Source: Hirundichthys speculiger
Lineage: Eukaryota; Chordata; Actinopteri; Beloniformes; Exocoetidae
DNA length: 64,000 nucleotides
Assembly (NCBI GenBank): GCA_018398805.1
Contig: JAGFBZ010000689.1
Coordinates: forward strand, 143,245-207,244
Direction of reading: 5' to 3'
In this document: positions 8,905 through 18,540 of the stretch, one piece after another
Numbering within the stretch: position 1 is the first letter of the stretch
Layout: each line of letters begins with the position of its first letter
The notes under the pieces: model-generated
The model's input: only the letters and a program-made list of their open reading frames with translations
Databases searched by the model: none
Told to the model about the DNA's origin: nothing
Made by a program: the position numbers and the translations under genes

Positions 8905-11812
8905 AATTCAAGTTTCAAGATTCAAGATCTTTATTTGTTACGTACGCAATTATACATTGTGCATTGCGCAGTAAAATTTGTTATTGTACCCACAGGGCAA
9001 ACGCTTTCTTTTAAGAAGAAACAAGAGAAAAAAAAGAATTAAGTTTAAATAAGTAATAAATAATAAATAAACACAGTGCAGGAGATGAGAAAACTATGAA
9101 GTCCAAATAAAGCAGAGCAGAGGAACTGTGCAATATTATGCTTAATGTGAGTAGTGGTCACAGTTAAGCAGGCGGATGGCCTGAGGAAAGAAGCTCTTCC
9201 TCATCCGCTCAGTCCTGGTTCTCAGGCAGCGGAGATGCCGGCCTGATGGCAGAGGGGAAAAAAGATAGTGTCCGGGGTGGCTGGGCTGGTTGAGGATCTT
9301 CAGGGCCCTGGTCCTGCAGCGTTTAGTGTAAATGTCCTGCAGGTTTGGGAGGGTGGTTCTGATGGTCTGCTCTGCTGAACGGACCACCCTCTTCAGGGCC
9401 AAGAGATCCTGTTTAGTGCAGCTTCCCATCCATGTGGTGATGCTCCAACACAGGATGCTCTCAATAGTGTAAAAGTTCTTGAGCATCCTGAGGGGGAGCC
9501 TGAAGTCCCTCAGTCTTCTGAGGAGGAACAGACGCTGTCTGGCCTTCTTCACCATTGTGGTGATGTGTTAGAGTCCAGCACAGGTCCTGCGAGATGGTCA
9601 CCCCAAGGTATTTGAAGGTGTCCACTCTTTCCACCTCAGAACCACAGATGACAAGGGGGAGGGGGTCCCTCTGCTGCTTCCTGCTGTAGTCCACAATCAG
9701 CTCCTTCGTCTTGTTGACGTTTAGCAGGAGGTGGTTCTCCCTGCACCAGTCCTCCAGGTGTGAGACCTCGCTCCTGTAGGCTGACTCGTTGTAGTGGGAG
9801 ATCAGACCCACAACAGCGGTGTCATCAGCAAACTTTATGAGGATGGTGGAGTCTGAAGTGGCTACGCAGTCATGTGTGTACAAGGAGTACAGCAGAGGGC
9901 TGAGCACACAGCCCTGAGGGGATCCGGTGTTGAGGGTGAGGGGGGATGAGGTGTGGTGTCCCAGCCGAACCACTTGTGGTCTGCTGGTCAGGAAGCTGTA
10001 GACCCACCTGCACAAGGAGGAGTACAGGCCCAGGTCGTACAGCTTGGATACCAGTCTGGAGGGAACTATGGTGTTGAATGCTGAGCTGTAATCAACAAAC
10101 AGTATTCTCACATAGTTCCCCCTACCAGTATCCACGTGGGAAAGGGTCTTATGGAGGAGGAGGGCTATGGAATCGTCCGCAGATCTGTTTGCCCGGTATG
10201 CGAACTGTAGAGGGTCCAGGGTGGGGGGCAGGGTGGAGGTGATGAATGATTTGATCAGTTTCTCAAAGCATTTCATCACCACTGAAGTGAGGGCTATGGG
10301 TCTGTAGTCCTTTGGGCTGCTGGGGTGAGGTGTTTTGGGGACAGGGACTATAATGGACTTTTTGAAACAGGTGGGGATCACACACTGTTTCAGGGAGAGG
10401 TTGAAAATTTCGGTGAACAGAGGGGCCAGCTGATCAGCACAGGCTTTAAGGACACGTCCACTAATGCCGTCTGGTCCTGCTGCTCTCCTGGTGTTCACAC
10501 GTTTGAACTCCCTCCTCACATCCCGCTCGCTCACAGAGAGTGTCTCCTCTCCCGCTGGGAGCGCAGCAGGGAGTGGGTCTCCTGACTCAAACCTGGCGAA
10601 GAAGGTGTTAAGTTCGTCAGCCAGGAGGGGGTCGGCACTCTCCGGGTGTGAGCGGGGTGCTTTGTAGTCCGTGATGGCTCGTAGTCCCTGCCACAGACCC
10701 CTGGAGTCGGACTGTCCCATCCGCTGCTCCAGCCTCTGTCCGTAGCGGCGCTTGGCGTCTCTCACCGCTCTGCGAACAGAGTAGGAGGCGGCCTTGAACC
10801 TGTCCATGTTCCCACAGGCCAGTCCTGAGTTGAAGGTAGCAGTCCGGGATCGCAGAGCCTCGTGGATGGATGAGTCCATCCAAGGCTTCTGGTTGGGAAA
10901 AGTCCGGATGATCCTCCTGGGCACAGTGTCATCCACGACTTTCCCGATGAATCCCATGACTGCTTCCGTGAACTTCTCGATGTCTCCGCCGGCGCTGTCA
11001 CGGAACATGTCCCAGTCTGCAGAATCGAGCGCACCCTGCAGAGCGGCCTCTGATTGGTCCGTCCACCGCGTCACCTCTCTCATCGCGGGGGGCTCCTGCC
11101 TGAGCCTCTGCCTGTACCTGGGCATGAGCAGGATGGCGCTGTGGTCTGACCTCCCAAAGAGGGGAAGGAGCTTGGCCTTGTATCCCTCCTTGAACTGAGA
11201 GTAACAGTGGTCCAGTGTCCTTGTTCCTCTGGTGGGACAGTCAATGTGTTGAGTAAAGTCCTGTATCGCCGTCCGCAGGTTTGCACTGTTAGAGTCCCCG
11301 GCTACGATGAGAGCCGCTTCCCGCTGGTCTGCCTGAATAGCGGAGATGGCCTCATGTAGCTCGGTTAGTGCAGCGTGCGTGTCCACCTGAGGCGGGATAT
11401 AAACGGCGCTGATGATGAGTTCGTCCAGTTTGTTCTCCAGGGACTGGACATTAGCCAGCAGGATACTCAGCAAGGGAGCGCGGTGTGCTCTGTGCCTCAG
11501 CCTTTCTCTAACGCCGGCTCTTTTCCCTCGGGCTCTTGTGCGCGGCCTGGAGCCCCGTCCTCCTTTGTTTGTGTCGGGCCCCTGGCGAAGGATGTCCAGG
11601 GGCCAAGACGGATCGGTGGTAAAATCCTTTGTAAAAAGGTCCGGGAGCTGTATGCCAATATTAACAAGCGTGCGTCTGTCGTAGGTAATGAGGGACAGAG
11701 CAGGCGAGCATAATAGATTAAGAATGAGACAGAAAAAAGCTATATACAGAAAAAGCGTTGCCGGAGAAGGTACGACGGCAGCTGAACTCGGCAGCGCCAT
11801 CTTGGTTTGTTC
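8905..11812 (-). mobile_element. Jockey-superfamily LINE, nearly full length
   Basis: Minus-strand non-LTR retrotransposon with an endonuclease remnant, complete RT core and 3' UTR. The UTR ends in the short repeat GATCTTGAATCTTGAAACTTGAA (read on the minus strand). The 5' edge is placed just before ATG 11800 because the next 250 bp on the same strand look like unrelated exon sequence. The type belongs to the L2/CR1/Rex1 side of jockey by its DYSSAFNTI and LNTGSPQGCVLSPLLY motifs. I do not assign a finer family. Confidence 0.85.
9142..11800 (-). pseudogene. LINE endonuclease-reverse transcriptase
   Basis: From ATG 11800 (residue 52 of the longer open frame starting at 11953): a hydrophobic N-terminus, then APE-type endonuclease pieces (SILLANVQSLENKLDEL, VYIPPQ, TLDHCY, GRSDHSAI), a linker, and RT motifs (AAGPDGISGRVLK, KDYRPIALTS, LFVDYSSAFN, NTGSPQGCVLSP, FADDTAVVG, KYLGVTI). 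Two lesions are visible. Near 11416 the endonuclease jumps from KLDEL directly to ISAVYIPP, an in-frame loss of the segment that normally holds the TETWL catalytic Glu region. Near 9560 a 1-base frameshift moves the C-terminus (VKKARQRLFLLRRLR... to SFFPQAIRLLN) into another frame. The usual DFN motif is DSN. Inactive. Confidence 0.85.
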
Positions 11813-12060
11813 TTCTGGAATGGGTTCGTCAGGTCCCTCCTCATCTGTCTGTGGCTCTGAGGGAGAGTCTGACAACCTCTGTTTCTGGGGGAAATTCGTC
11901 CAGATACGGCTCAAAACGATAGGCAAAATGCCGGCCCCAAGTTCCTCAGACACACCTTGCTCGCTGTCTTTTTCGAAAATAGCCTCAGTGACCGAGGAAT
12001 GGTCGGAACAATCCGAAAATCTCTGAAAAGCTCGATCTCATCATTTTGCTGACTCGCCAT
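11813..12060 (-). pseudogene. Decayed acidic first exon with a PYRFEP motif
   Basis: Read from ATG 12060 leftward with two frame changes, the strand gives MASQQNDEIELFRDF, then SDCSDHSS...EKDSEQGVSEELGAGILP, then PYRFEPYLDEFPPETE. Acidic leaders with a (P)YxFEP motif occur, to my knowledge, ahead of the P2X7 C-terminal-like zinc domain in many unnamed fish proteins, but that domain is not seen here. The LINE ATG at 11800 follows directly, so the long open frame from 11953 is an accidental fusion of the two. A GTAAGTA donor-like site lies just upstream (12073-12067). Confidence 0.4.
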
Positions 12061-12092
12061 GATGTACTTACCTGGTGAGGATGTTCTCGTTG

Positions 12093-12100
12093 TGACGTCA
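12093..12100. promoter_or_regulatory. Perfect CRE palindrome (TGACGTCA)
   Basis: TGACGTCA lies 33 bp upstream of the minus-strand ATG at 12060. A second half-related TGACGTAG follows at 12117. Role inferred from consensus only. Confidence 0.35.
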
Positions 12101-13437
12101 TAACCAATATGACCTATGACGTAGTAACAAATATAATCTGTAAATACAACACTTGGAAATGTGTAAACTATATCTCTAATATGTCCCACCTATTTAAACA
12201 ATGTGGTTTATGACTCAAACACTGGAATAGGATGAATATAAACCAGTTCAAGGAATGTTTGTCCACAGTATGGCAAAGCAGTTAACAGATAAATTTTGAG
12301 ACATTACTAAGCTACCCTGATTTACTGTCCTAAGTCACACAAATACAGTATATGGACACAATTCCAGTAGAGAAATAAAACATGAATGATTCCACAACCT
12401 TTATTAAAGAGAAATGAAGTTAATCCAGCAGCACTGCAGAAAATGATCTTTGTCTGAGAATCTGATCCAACAGCTGCTCTAATATGGTAGTTATACCTAA
12501 TATCTGATGAAGCAATCTCAATTGAAATCTTCCTTATGTGGATCATAATGAGTTTCCAGCTTAAATCCAATTTAATAGCCTCTAATGTCTCCATAATGTT
12601 GCCTCAAATTGCAAATTAACAGCTATGTATGAGGCTGTAGACAAAAAAAAGAAAAGTGAACAAAGAAGAAATAAAAGGAATCATTTTTACTCACTTTCAA
12701 ACTGTTTTTTTTTCTTTTGGAAAAAAAAGACAAATCACTGAGGGGAGGCAAATTAATCTGGGAGAATAATAGATGAACAACAAAGAGGTGCAATTATCAC
12801 TGATATTACTCCACAGGTTGCTGGGTTTATTGGATATGTGCCCTACTTAAATATTGGCTTTCTCAAACCATATTGAATGTTACAGTGTGATAATAAAATC
12901 CAGAAAGCCATATTCATATTCTTTTGATAAAAAAAAAATTCTTAAGCAACTGTTTGTAGCAGAACACTTTCAAATTTATTGCTGGTACAATGACTGATTT
13001 TGTCTGTTTTAAGGATTGCTATCGTTCCAAATAGTGTGGAACAGTGTTCAGAAACATTCAGGCTCCATAGACCATCATGTACTTTCATGCACTCCCAGCC
13101 ACTCACGCATTCCTAGAAGGAATCTTTTTTCATTTATTTTGTCTCCAAATCTACTGATATTACTGCAATAACAATTCTTTTTAAAAAGTAAAAAATATAC
13201 TATATATTTTAAAAAATCAGCTTTTGGAGGACTATCCCACAGGACTGATTCCAGAAGATCCTCCATGCTCTGCTGATGGCTGTTTGTGTTGCTTGCCTGT
13301 TGAAATTTAATTCCCACCATGGGTGTAGTTTTGATTTCAGAAGCTGGGGGGAACACAACTGGTTTGAATACTGGGGTCGGGCCGGGGTTTAGGCATAGCA
13401 TTCACACACATGACTCCCACATCACATCATGATGTGA
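12101..13437. other. No gene recognised
   Basis: AT-rich with several A8-A9 tracts. The minus-strand open frames here carry no recognisable domain. Confidence 0.45.
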
Positions 13438-13641
13438 TCACCAAACACTGGACATCAATGGATGTCTTTCAGAAGGATGTCTTTCTATCAGAATATTAAA
13501 CTCTTTGAACACTGCAACTTGCTGATTACATACCAAGCACACTGATTTTGCATTCACTTCTGTGAATAAATACTTCTCAGTCCATTTTTTCTGGAAAACT
13601 CTGCACTCCGTGTCCACTTTTCTTTTTTTTGACTGTGCCAT
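13438..13641 (-). pseudogene. hAT transposase N-terminus (GTF2IRD2/ZBED-type finger)
   Basis: Starts MAQSKKRKVDTECRVFQKKW, then KYLFTEVNAKSVCLVCNQQVAV and ends at ...NILIERHPSERH. This matches the N-terminal BED-like finger (C-x2-C ... H) of Charlie-type hAT transposases related to GTF2IRD2 and FAM200/ZBED5 proteins. The finger's distal His region is duplicated (ERHPSERHP), and the frame then ends; no catalytic domain follows. Truncated and inactive. Confidence 0.7.
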
Positions 13642-13725
13642 TTTGGGAAGGGTGTGTTGACCGATAACTTGTTTAGTAATGGTGAATGGTGATGCAAGAT
13701 TGCCAGTTTATTTTTACTTGGACAC

Positions 13726-14550
13726 TAGGGCTGGGCTATTTTATCGATTCTGCGATATATATCGATATTTTATTTCCCCAGAGGGTATCAATATTTCAGC
13801 CACGAGTATCGATATTCTAAGCTCCCTTCAAAACCCCCGTGTCCCGCACGGGCAGGAAGAGCTATTTAGTCCTCCAGCCGCTAGTGTCGCTGTAGAGCAT
13901 TTCTAACAAATTATCCAAAAGCCAGCTTCTTTCTCTTCCAGCTGGAGCTGAGCCAGTCAGGAAAATGGCGGCGAGCATAAACCCAGTGTCTGCGTGCTTA
14001 AAAGCAGATTTGTGGGAGCAGTACGGTTTTAAAAAGAAAAAGGAAAGCGAAGATTTAGACAAAAGTATGGCGGTTTGCAAGCTGTGTCACACAAACGTGA
14101 AGTACTCTGGAAATACCACCAACCTGTGAGCCCACCTGAAACGTCACCACTCAAACAAGGTAATGCTAACTGGTTGTTGCCACCAGTTTTCATCCATTGC
14201 CTACTTTATTTGTCAGGATTTGAGACCGTATTCAGTGGTGGAAAACGCCGGCTTTAGGCGCATGGTGAACGCGTTGGAGCCCCGCTATCCTATTGTCTTT
14301 TTTAAATTTTGTCCAGCATTTGCAAGCTGCCTGTCAGCCATATAATGTGTAATTGATGCTTTCAGTTTAATTAATCCAAACAAAGTAATTGGAACACTCA
14401 CAAGATGTCATCAAAATCACTTTGTCCCGTTAAAATCTTTTGGAAAATGATGTAAATGTATTGTAAGATGAATATCAATATATATCGTATCGTGAGCCAA
14501 ATATATTGTATCATATCATAGTACAAGATTAGTGTATCGCTACAGCCCTA
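13726..14550 (+). mobile_element. hAT element with 8-bp TSD, nested
   Basis: 825 bp, beginning TAGGGCTGGGC and ending ...GCTACAGCCCTA, flanked by a perfect 8-bp duplication TTGGACAC (13718-13725 and 14551-14558). Subterminal regions are rich in ATATCGATA-type motifs. It retains only the first transposase exon (13965-14159), so it is an internal-deletion derivative. It sits inside another hAT, which dates it as the younger insertion. Confidence 0.92.
13965..14159 (+). pseudogene. BED-finger first exon of hAT transposase
   Basis: Begins MAASINPVSACLKADLWEQY and continues to MAVCKLCHTNVKYSGNTTNL, a premature TGA at 14127-14129 (Arg in relatives), then AHLKRHHSNK. The pattern C-x2-C-x(n)-H-x4-H is a BED zinc finger, as in ZBED1-like hAT transposases. 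A GTAATG donor follows at 14160. No later exon exists in the element. Confidence 0.85.
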
Positions 14551-14874
14551 TTGGACACATCACGTTGCAAATGTTTATTTCCTGTGACTAACTCGTGTCA
14601 GTGTCGCATGCTGAACGTGAGCGCTTTTACACCTCTACTGCCCTCTAGCGGCTGGAGGGAGTATTTGGTTTGTATTTATTTTTAAAAAATCACAACTTTT
14701 GATAGAGATGAGCTAGAGACTCGCCTCTTTTTTTGACATACTCAGAAATGTATGCCGGGCCGGATTAAATCATCCAGCGGGCTGGGTCCAGACCGTGGGC
14801 CGTATGTTTGACATGCATCCCCTACCCTGTCCAGAACAGTCAAATGTGGCATGCTGATTCACCAACAGCAAAAC

Positions 14875-14942
14875 AAAACAAAACAAACAAACAAACAAAA
14901 AAAAACACACACACACACACACACACACCACCACCACCACCC
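14875..14942. repeat. Compound simple repeat (CAAA)n-(CA)n-(CCA)n
   Basis: AAACA and CAAA units, an A9 run, about eleven CA dinucleotides, then CCA triplets. Open frames reported across it are composition artefacts. Confidence 0.9.
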
Positions 14943-15164
14943 CCATCAACAAGCTGTGTGGGATTGGCTGAGAAGATCTGGCAAATCTTTCAAGGGTGCA
15001 ACCTACATACTCATCTCTGCTGCTCATCCCACAAATGCATGTTGTTGATAAATGTGACACTATTTGAAATGGAAATAAGCAGGCTCTCCAACAGTATAAG
15101 ATTCATTGCCAAGAAGCATTGTTATGTGGTGTCTGAACAATATGATCTTTTACATATATACTTA

Positions 15165-15490
15165 CAGTGGAGGAAATAAGTATTTGATCCCTCGCTGATT
15201 TTGGCAGTTGTCATACTAAGAAATAAATGAACAGCCTCAGACTTCTATGGTACCTTTATTTTAACAATTATAGAAAGAATATTGAAAAAATCTTGAGAAA
15301 ACTACATGAAATGAAAAGTAAAAAAACTATTTGCAAGTCACTGAGGGAAATAAGTATTTGATCCCCTAGCAAAACATGATCTAATACTTGATGGAAAAAC
15401 CCTTGTTGGCAAGCACAGCTGTCAGACATTTCTTGTAGTTGCTTACTAGGTTTGCACACACATCAGGAGTAATTTTGGCTTATTCGGCTA
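15165..15490 (-). mobile_element. Tc1-like transposon 3' fragment
   Basis: The end CAGTGGAGGAAATAAGTATT, preceded by TA (15163-15164), is a Tc1-like terminal repeat, and the motif GAAATAAGTATTTGATCCC recurs at 15348. The minus strand encodes the transposase C-terminal tail (VCANLVSNYKKCLTAVLANKGFSIKY-like). The rest of the element is lost at about 15490. Confidence 0.75.
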
Positions 15491-15860
15491 AAAGGAAATC
15501 CCAGACTCGCTGCAGGAGTCTGTTATTGTGCCTTCTTTTTCTTTGTAAATAAATATCTTTTATGCATTTAAAAGTCGGCCTGGAGCAGCATTCTTTTTCA
15601 TCTTGACAACTTCAGAAACACACAGCGAAGATCAAAAGAAGAAGAAAGAAGCCTCAAAAGCTACCTCTTCAACAGAAATGACAGTTACAACAAAGAAATA
15701 ATCTGCCAAACATACATTTACTTACCTTCTCTATTTATATTGTGAGTGAATGAAACCTATATAATCCATACTATTACACAATAACAATGACCATAGTATT
15801 TACCTATTAAGCTGTAAACTTATGTTTAAGTTATGGTTCTGTGTGCCACATTCTGGATAT
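15491..15860. other. No gene recognised
   Basis: AT-rich spacer between two unrelated Tc1-like fragments. Confidence 0.4.
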
Positions 15861-15861
15861 A

Positions 15862-16366
15862 CAGGGGTTGGACAATGAAACTGAAACACCTGTCATTTTA
15901 GTGTGGGAGGTTTTATGGCTAAATTGGACCAGCCTGGTGGCCAATTTTCAATAATTGCACACAGCACCAGTAAGAGCAGAGTGTGAAGGTTCAGTTATCG
16001 GGGTAAGAGCACAGTTTTGCTCAAAATATTACAATGCACCGAAACATCATAGGTGACAATATCAGAGTTCAAAAGAGGACAAATTGTTGGTGCATGTCTT
16101 GCTGGTGCATCTGTGACCAAGACAGCAAGTCTTTATGATGTATGAAGAGCCACGGTATCCAGGGTAACGTCAGCATACCACCAACAAGGATGAACCACAT
16201 CCAACAGGATTAACTGTGGACCCAAGAGGAAGCTGCCTGAAAGGGATGTTCAGGTGCTAACCTGGATTGTATCCAAAAAACATAAAACTATAGCTGCCTA
16301 AACCACCGCAGAATTAAATGTGCACCTCAACTCTCCTGTTTCCACCAGAACTGTAACACACAAAAT
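15862..16366 (+). mobile_element. Tc1-like transposon 5' half
   Basis: Starts at a TA followed by CAGGGGTTGGACAATGAAAC, a Tc1-like terminus. The plus strand then encodes the N-terminal DNA-binding half of the transposase, with stops: SEFKRGQIVGACLAGASVTKTASLYDV, RATVSRVTSAY, KLPERDVQVLTWIVSKKHKT, and [13 protein letters not shown]. These correspond to the paired-type HTH. The element stops at about 16366, where an L2 LINE begins, so the catalytic half is gone. Confidence 0.8.
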
Positions 16367-17438
16367 TAAGTGTAGGGTTCCCCAGGGGTCAATTTTAGGC
16401 CCAACCCCTTTTTATCTCTATATGATTCCCCTGGGTGATGTGATCAGGAGGCACAGCATCAGCTTCCATAGTTACGTTGATGATACGCAACAGTACATCG
16501 CCGTGTCTCCTAATGACACGGAGCAAGTTGATCCCTTTTTAACTGTATTTTAGATATTAAATCATGGATGGCAGCAAACTTCCTAAAACTCAATCAGGAC
16601 AAAACAGAGGTTTTAGTCATCGGTCCTGAAGGCAAGAGAGAGAAACTTTTTTACCCAAATTATAGAATTTTAAACCTTCACAATCTGTGAGAAACCTGGG
16701 CTTCTACGGTAGAAGCCTACCTTTGTTACGTTTTTCGCGGTGGTAGAAGTTCTACCACCGGAAGAACATAGCCAGAGTCCACTCGTTTCTCTCTCAGGCC
16801 AGTACGGAGGTGCTGATACATGCTTTTATTTCCAGTTGCCTGGACTACTGTAATGCCCTACTCTCTGGTCTTCCCAAAAGAGCATCCATGCTCTGCAACT
16901 GTTACAGATCTCAGCTGCTCGTGTGCTGACTAGGACCAGAGGGCGGGAACACATTACAGTTTTAAAGTCACTGCATTGGCTCACCGTCCACTTCAGGATC
17001 GATTTTAAGATACGTTTACTTGTTTTTAAATGTCTTAACGGTCTTGGGCCCTCTTATCTATCTGACCTGCTTTTATCATATTAACCCTCATGGACCCTGA
17101 GGTCCTCCAGTACTGGCCTTTAAACCATCCACAAGTTAGATTAAAAACACACGGGGAAGCAGCTACTATGGTCCCTGACTGTGGAACAGCCTGCCGCAGA
17201 GCCTCAGGGCCGCAGAGAATGTTGATGTTTTTAAAAAGCGGCTCAAGACCCACCTATTTAGTCTGGCTTTTAATTAATTAATCTCTTAGTATTTTAGCTT
17301 CTTCTACTTTATTGTGTCTTTATCTTATTTATTGAGTCACCTTTTTAATTTGGCTTTTGCCTGATTTCTTTTACTTAACCATAGTTTTTACATCTCCAAT
17401 TTTTCACATTTTATACATTTTGTCATTATTGTATCTAT
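16367..17438 (+). mobile_element. L2-like LINE 3' part, interrupted by a hAT
   Basis: Plus-strand RT remnants in order: [23 protein letters not shown] (FADD/YADD replaced by YVDD), KSWMAANFLKLNQDKTEVLVIG, and then, with frameshifts, SAARVLTRTRGREHI, LKSLHWLTVHFRIDFKILLLVFK, GLGPSYLSDLL and LKSGSRPTYLVWLLIN. The 3' UTR runs to 17438 and resumes after the hAT at 18334. It was inserted in or recombined with the Tc1-like element on its left. Confidence 0.8.
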
Positions 17439-18325
17439 TAGGGGTGTGACGATACACTCAGCGCACGAGACGAGACACGATATTGGGTTCACGAGAACGA
17501 GACGAGATGAGATTTAAAAAAAAATTACAATGACAAACTATATATGACTGAAACAAGTCTTTTTTAATGGTTGCACATGCATTTTGATATGTTTTATAAA
17601 TCTTTACATGAAAAATCTTAGCATGAGCTTTTAATAAACTGAAACTAACAAAATTAAAAACAAAAACTAAACTTTATTAAAGTTAAATGAAAAAAAAATA
17701 ATTTTATTTAAGTGCAAACAACATGTGTAAACTTAAATCAGTTCTACTCTGTCAACACAGAGTTCAAATAGTGCAAATAAAGTCTAAGTATGTCACTGAC
17801 TACTTGCTGCAAGTACACAGCCATGTTCTTTTTTAAGAATATTAGCATGTCCACATTCTCTGGTAGCAGTTGGGATCTTTGTGCATTAACTATGTTTACT
17901 GCTGTTGAAAAGATGTGTTCATTTGAACAGAGGTAGCAGGGACACAAAGGCACGCTTTGGCAAGCTGAGACAGCAAAGGATATTGGGAGCAGTGTTCTAG
18001 CCACCATTTCAGAGGGCAGCCACTGAGAGGGATAGAAGCCTCTTTTCTGTAGTTTTCAACTTCCCTCTCAGCCTGTTTTAAACTGTTGGACTCCTCTGGC
18101 TCTTCTCTTCTTTTTCTTCTTCTTTTCCTAGTCCTTCTTTATGTTCTGGCAGGCTAGACTTAGCCAATGACTGTATATAGCAAAGGCGCATTACTGCCGC
18201 CACAGGTCACAAATAAAAGTTTGGATAGCTCACAAATCTCGCGAGACAGATTTTGAACACAACGAGAAATATCGTCAACTTAAATATCACGAGATCTCGT
18301 GGCACGAGATCTTGTCACACCCCAA
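17439..18325 (-). mobile_element. hAT element with 8-bp TSD inside the L2 3' UTR
   Basis: 887 bp from TAGGGGTGTGAC to GTCACACCCCAA, flanked by the duplication GTATCTAT (17431-17438 and 18326-18333). Subterminal sequence is rich in ACGAGA/TCTCGTG motifs. The interior keeps only the C-terminal part of a transposase on the minus strand (17744-18007). Confidence 0.92.
17744..18007 (-). pseudogene. hAT transposase C-terminal dimerisation remnant
   Basis: Contains EHIFSTAVNIVNAQRSQLLPENVDMLIFLKKN split over its length, matching the hATC dimerisation motif (consensus ERxFSxAGNIV..KRSxL.PENVxMLxFLxxN). The upstream catalytic RNase H-like domain is absent, which fits internal deletion of an autonomous parent. 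Confidence 0.8.
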
Positions 18326-18365
18326 GTATCTATTGTCTATTTTTATCCTGTTTTACTGTCTTTTA

Positions 18366-18540
18366 AGAGGGAGAGAGAATCTAAAGCAGCCAATGGTTCA
18401 TACCACACTGAAAAGCATGTGCACATTTGTCCGTGGGTTGAAGTTGTGGAATAATTACCTAATAATATTAAAGAAAGCAAACATGTGGCCCAATTTAAAA
18501 AACTGCTTAAAGAAGCTTACAAAAATATGACAAAATCAAT
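18366..18540 (+). mobile_element. LINE C-terminal relic
   Basis: A short frame reads RGRENLKQPMVHTTLKSM, then VRGLKLWNNYL and NLKNCLKKLTK. This resembles the GxxLWNxLP...FKxxLKxxL tail found at the end of several LINE RT proteins. Small and isolated. It probably derives from a second LINE family. Confidence 0.4.

Larger units (their letters stand above)
13438..14822 (-). mobile_element. hAT-Charlie-like 5' fragment (host of a nested hAT)
   Basis: The right end (14755-14822) reads GGGCCGG...GGGCCGTATGTTTGACATGCATCCCC, the same terminal type as 624-1173. Reading left from it, 5' UTR-like sequence leads to a transposase start at 13641. The UTR is split by a complete hAT at 13726-14550. The left part of the element beyond 13438 is missing. 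Confidence 0.65.

Noticed and set aside
10325..11713. Plus-strand open frames of 67-134 codons
   Set aside because: Antisense to the jockey-type LINE coding region. Composition-driven.
14808..15179. 123-codon plus-strand frame with His/Thr and Pro runs
   Set aside because: Created by the (CA)n-(CCA)n microsatellite.
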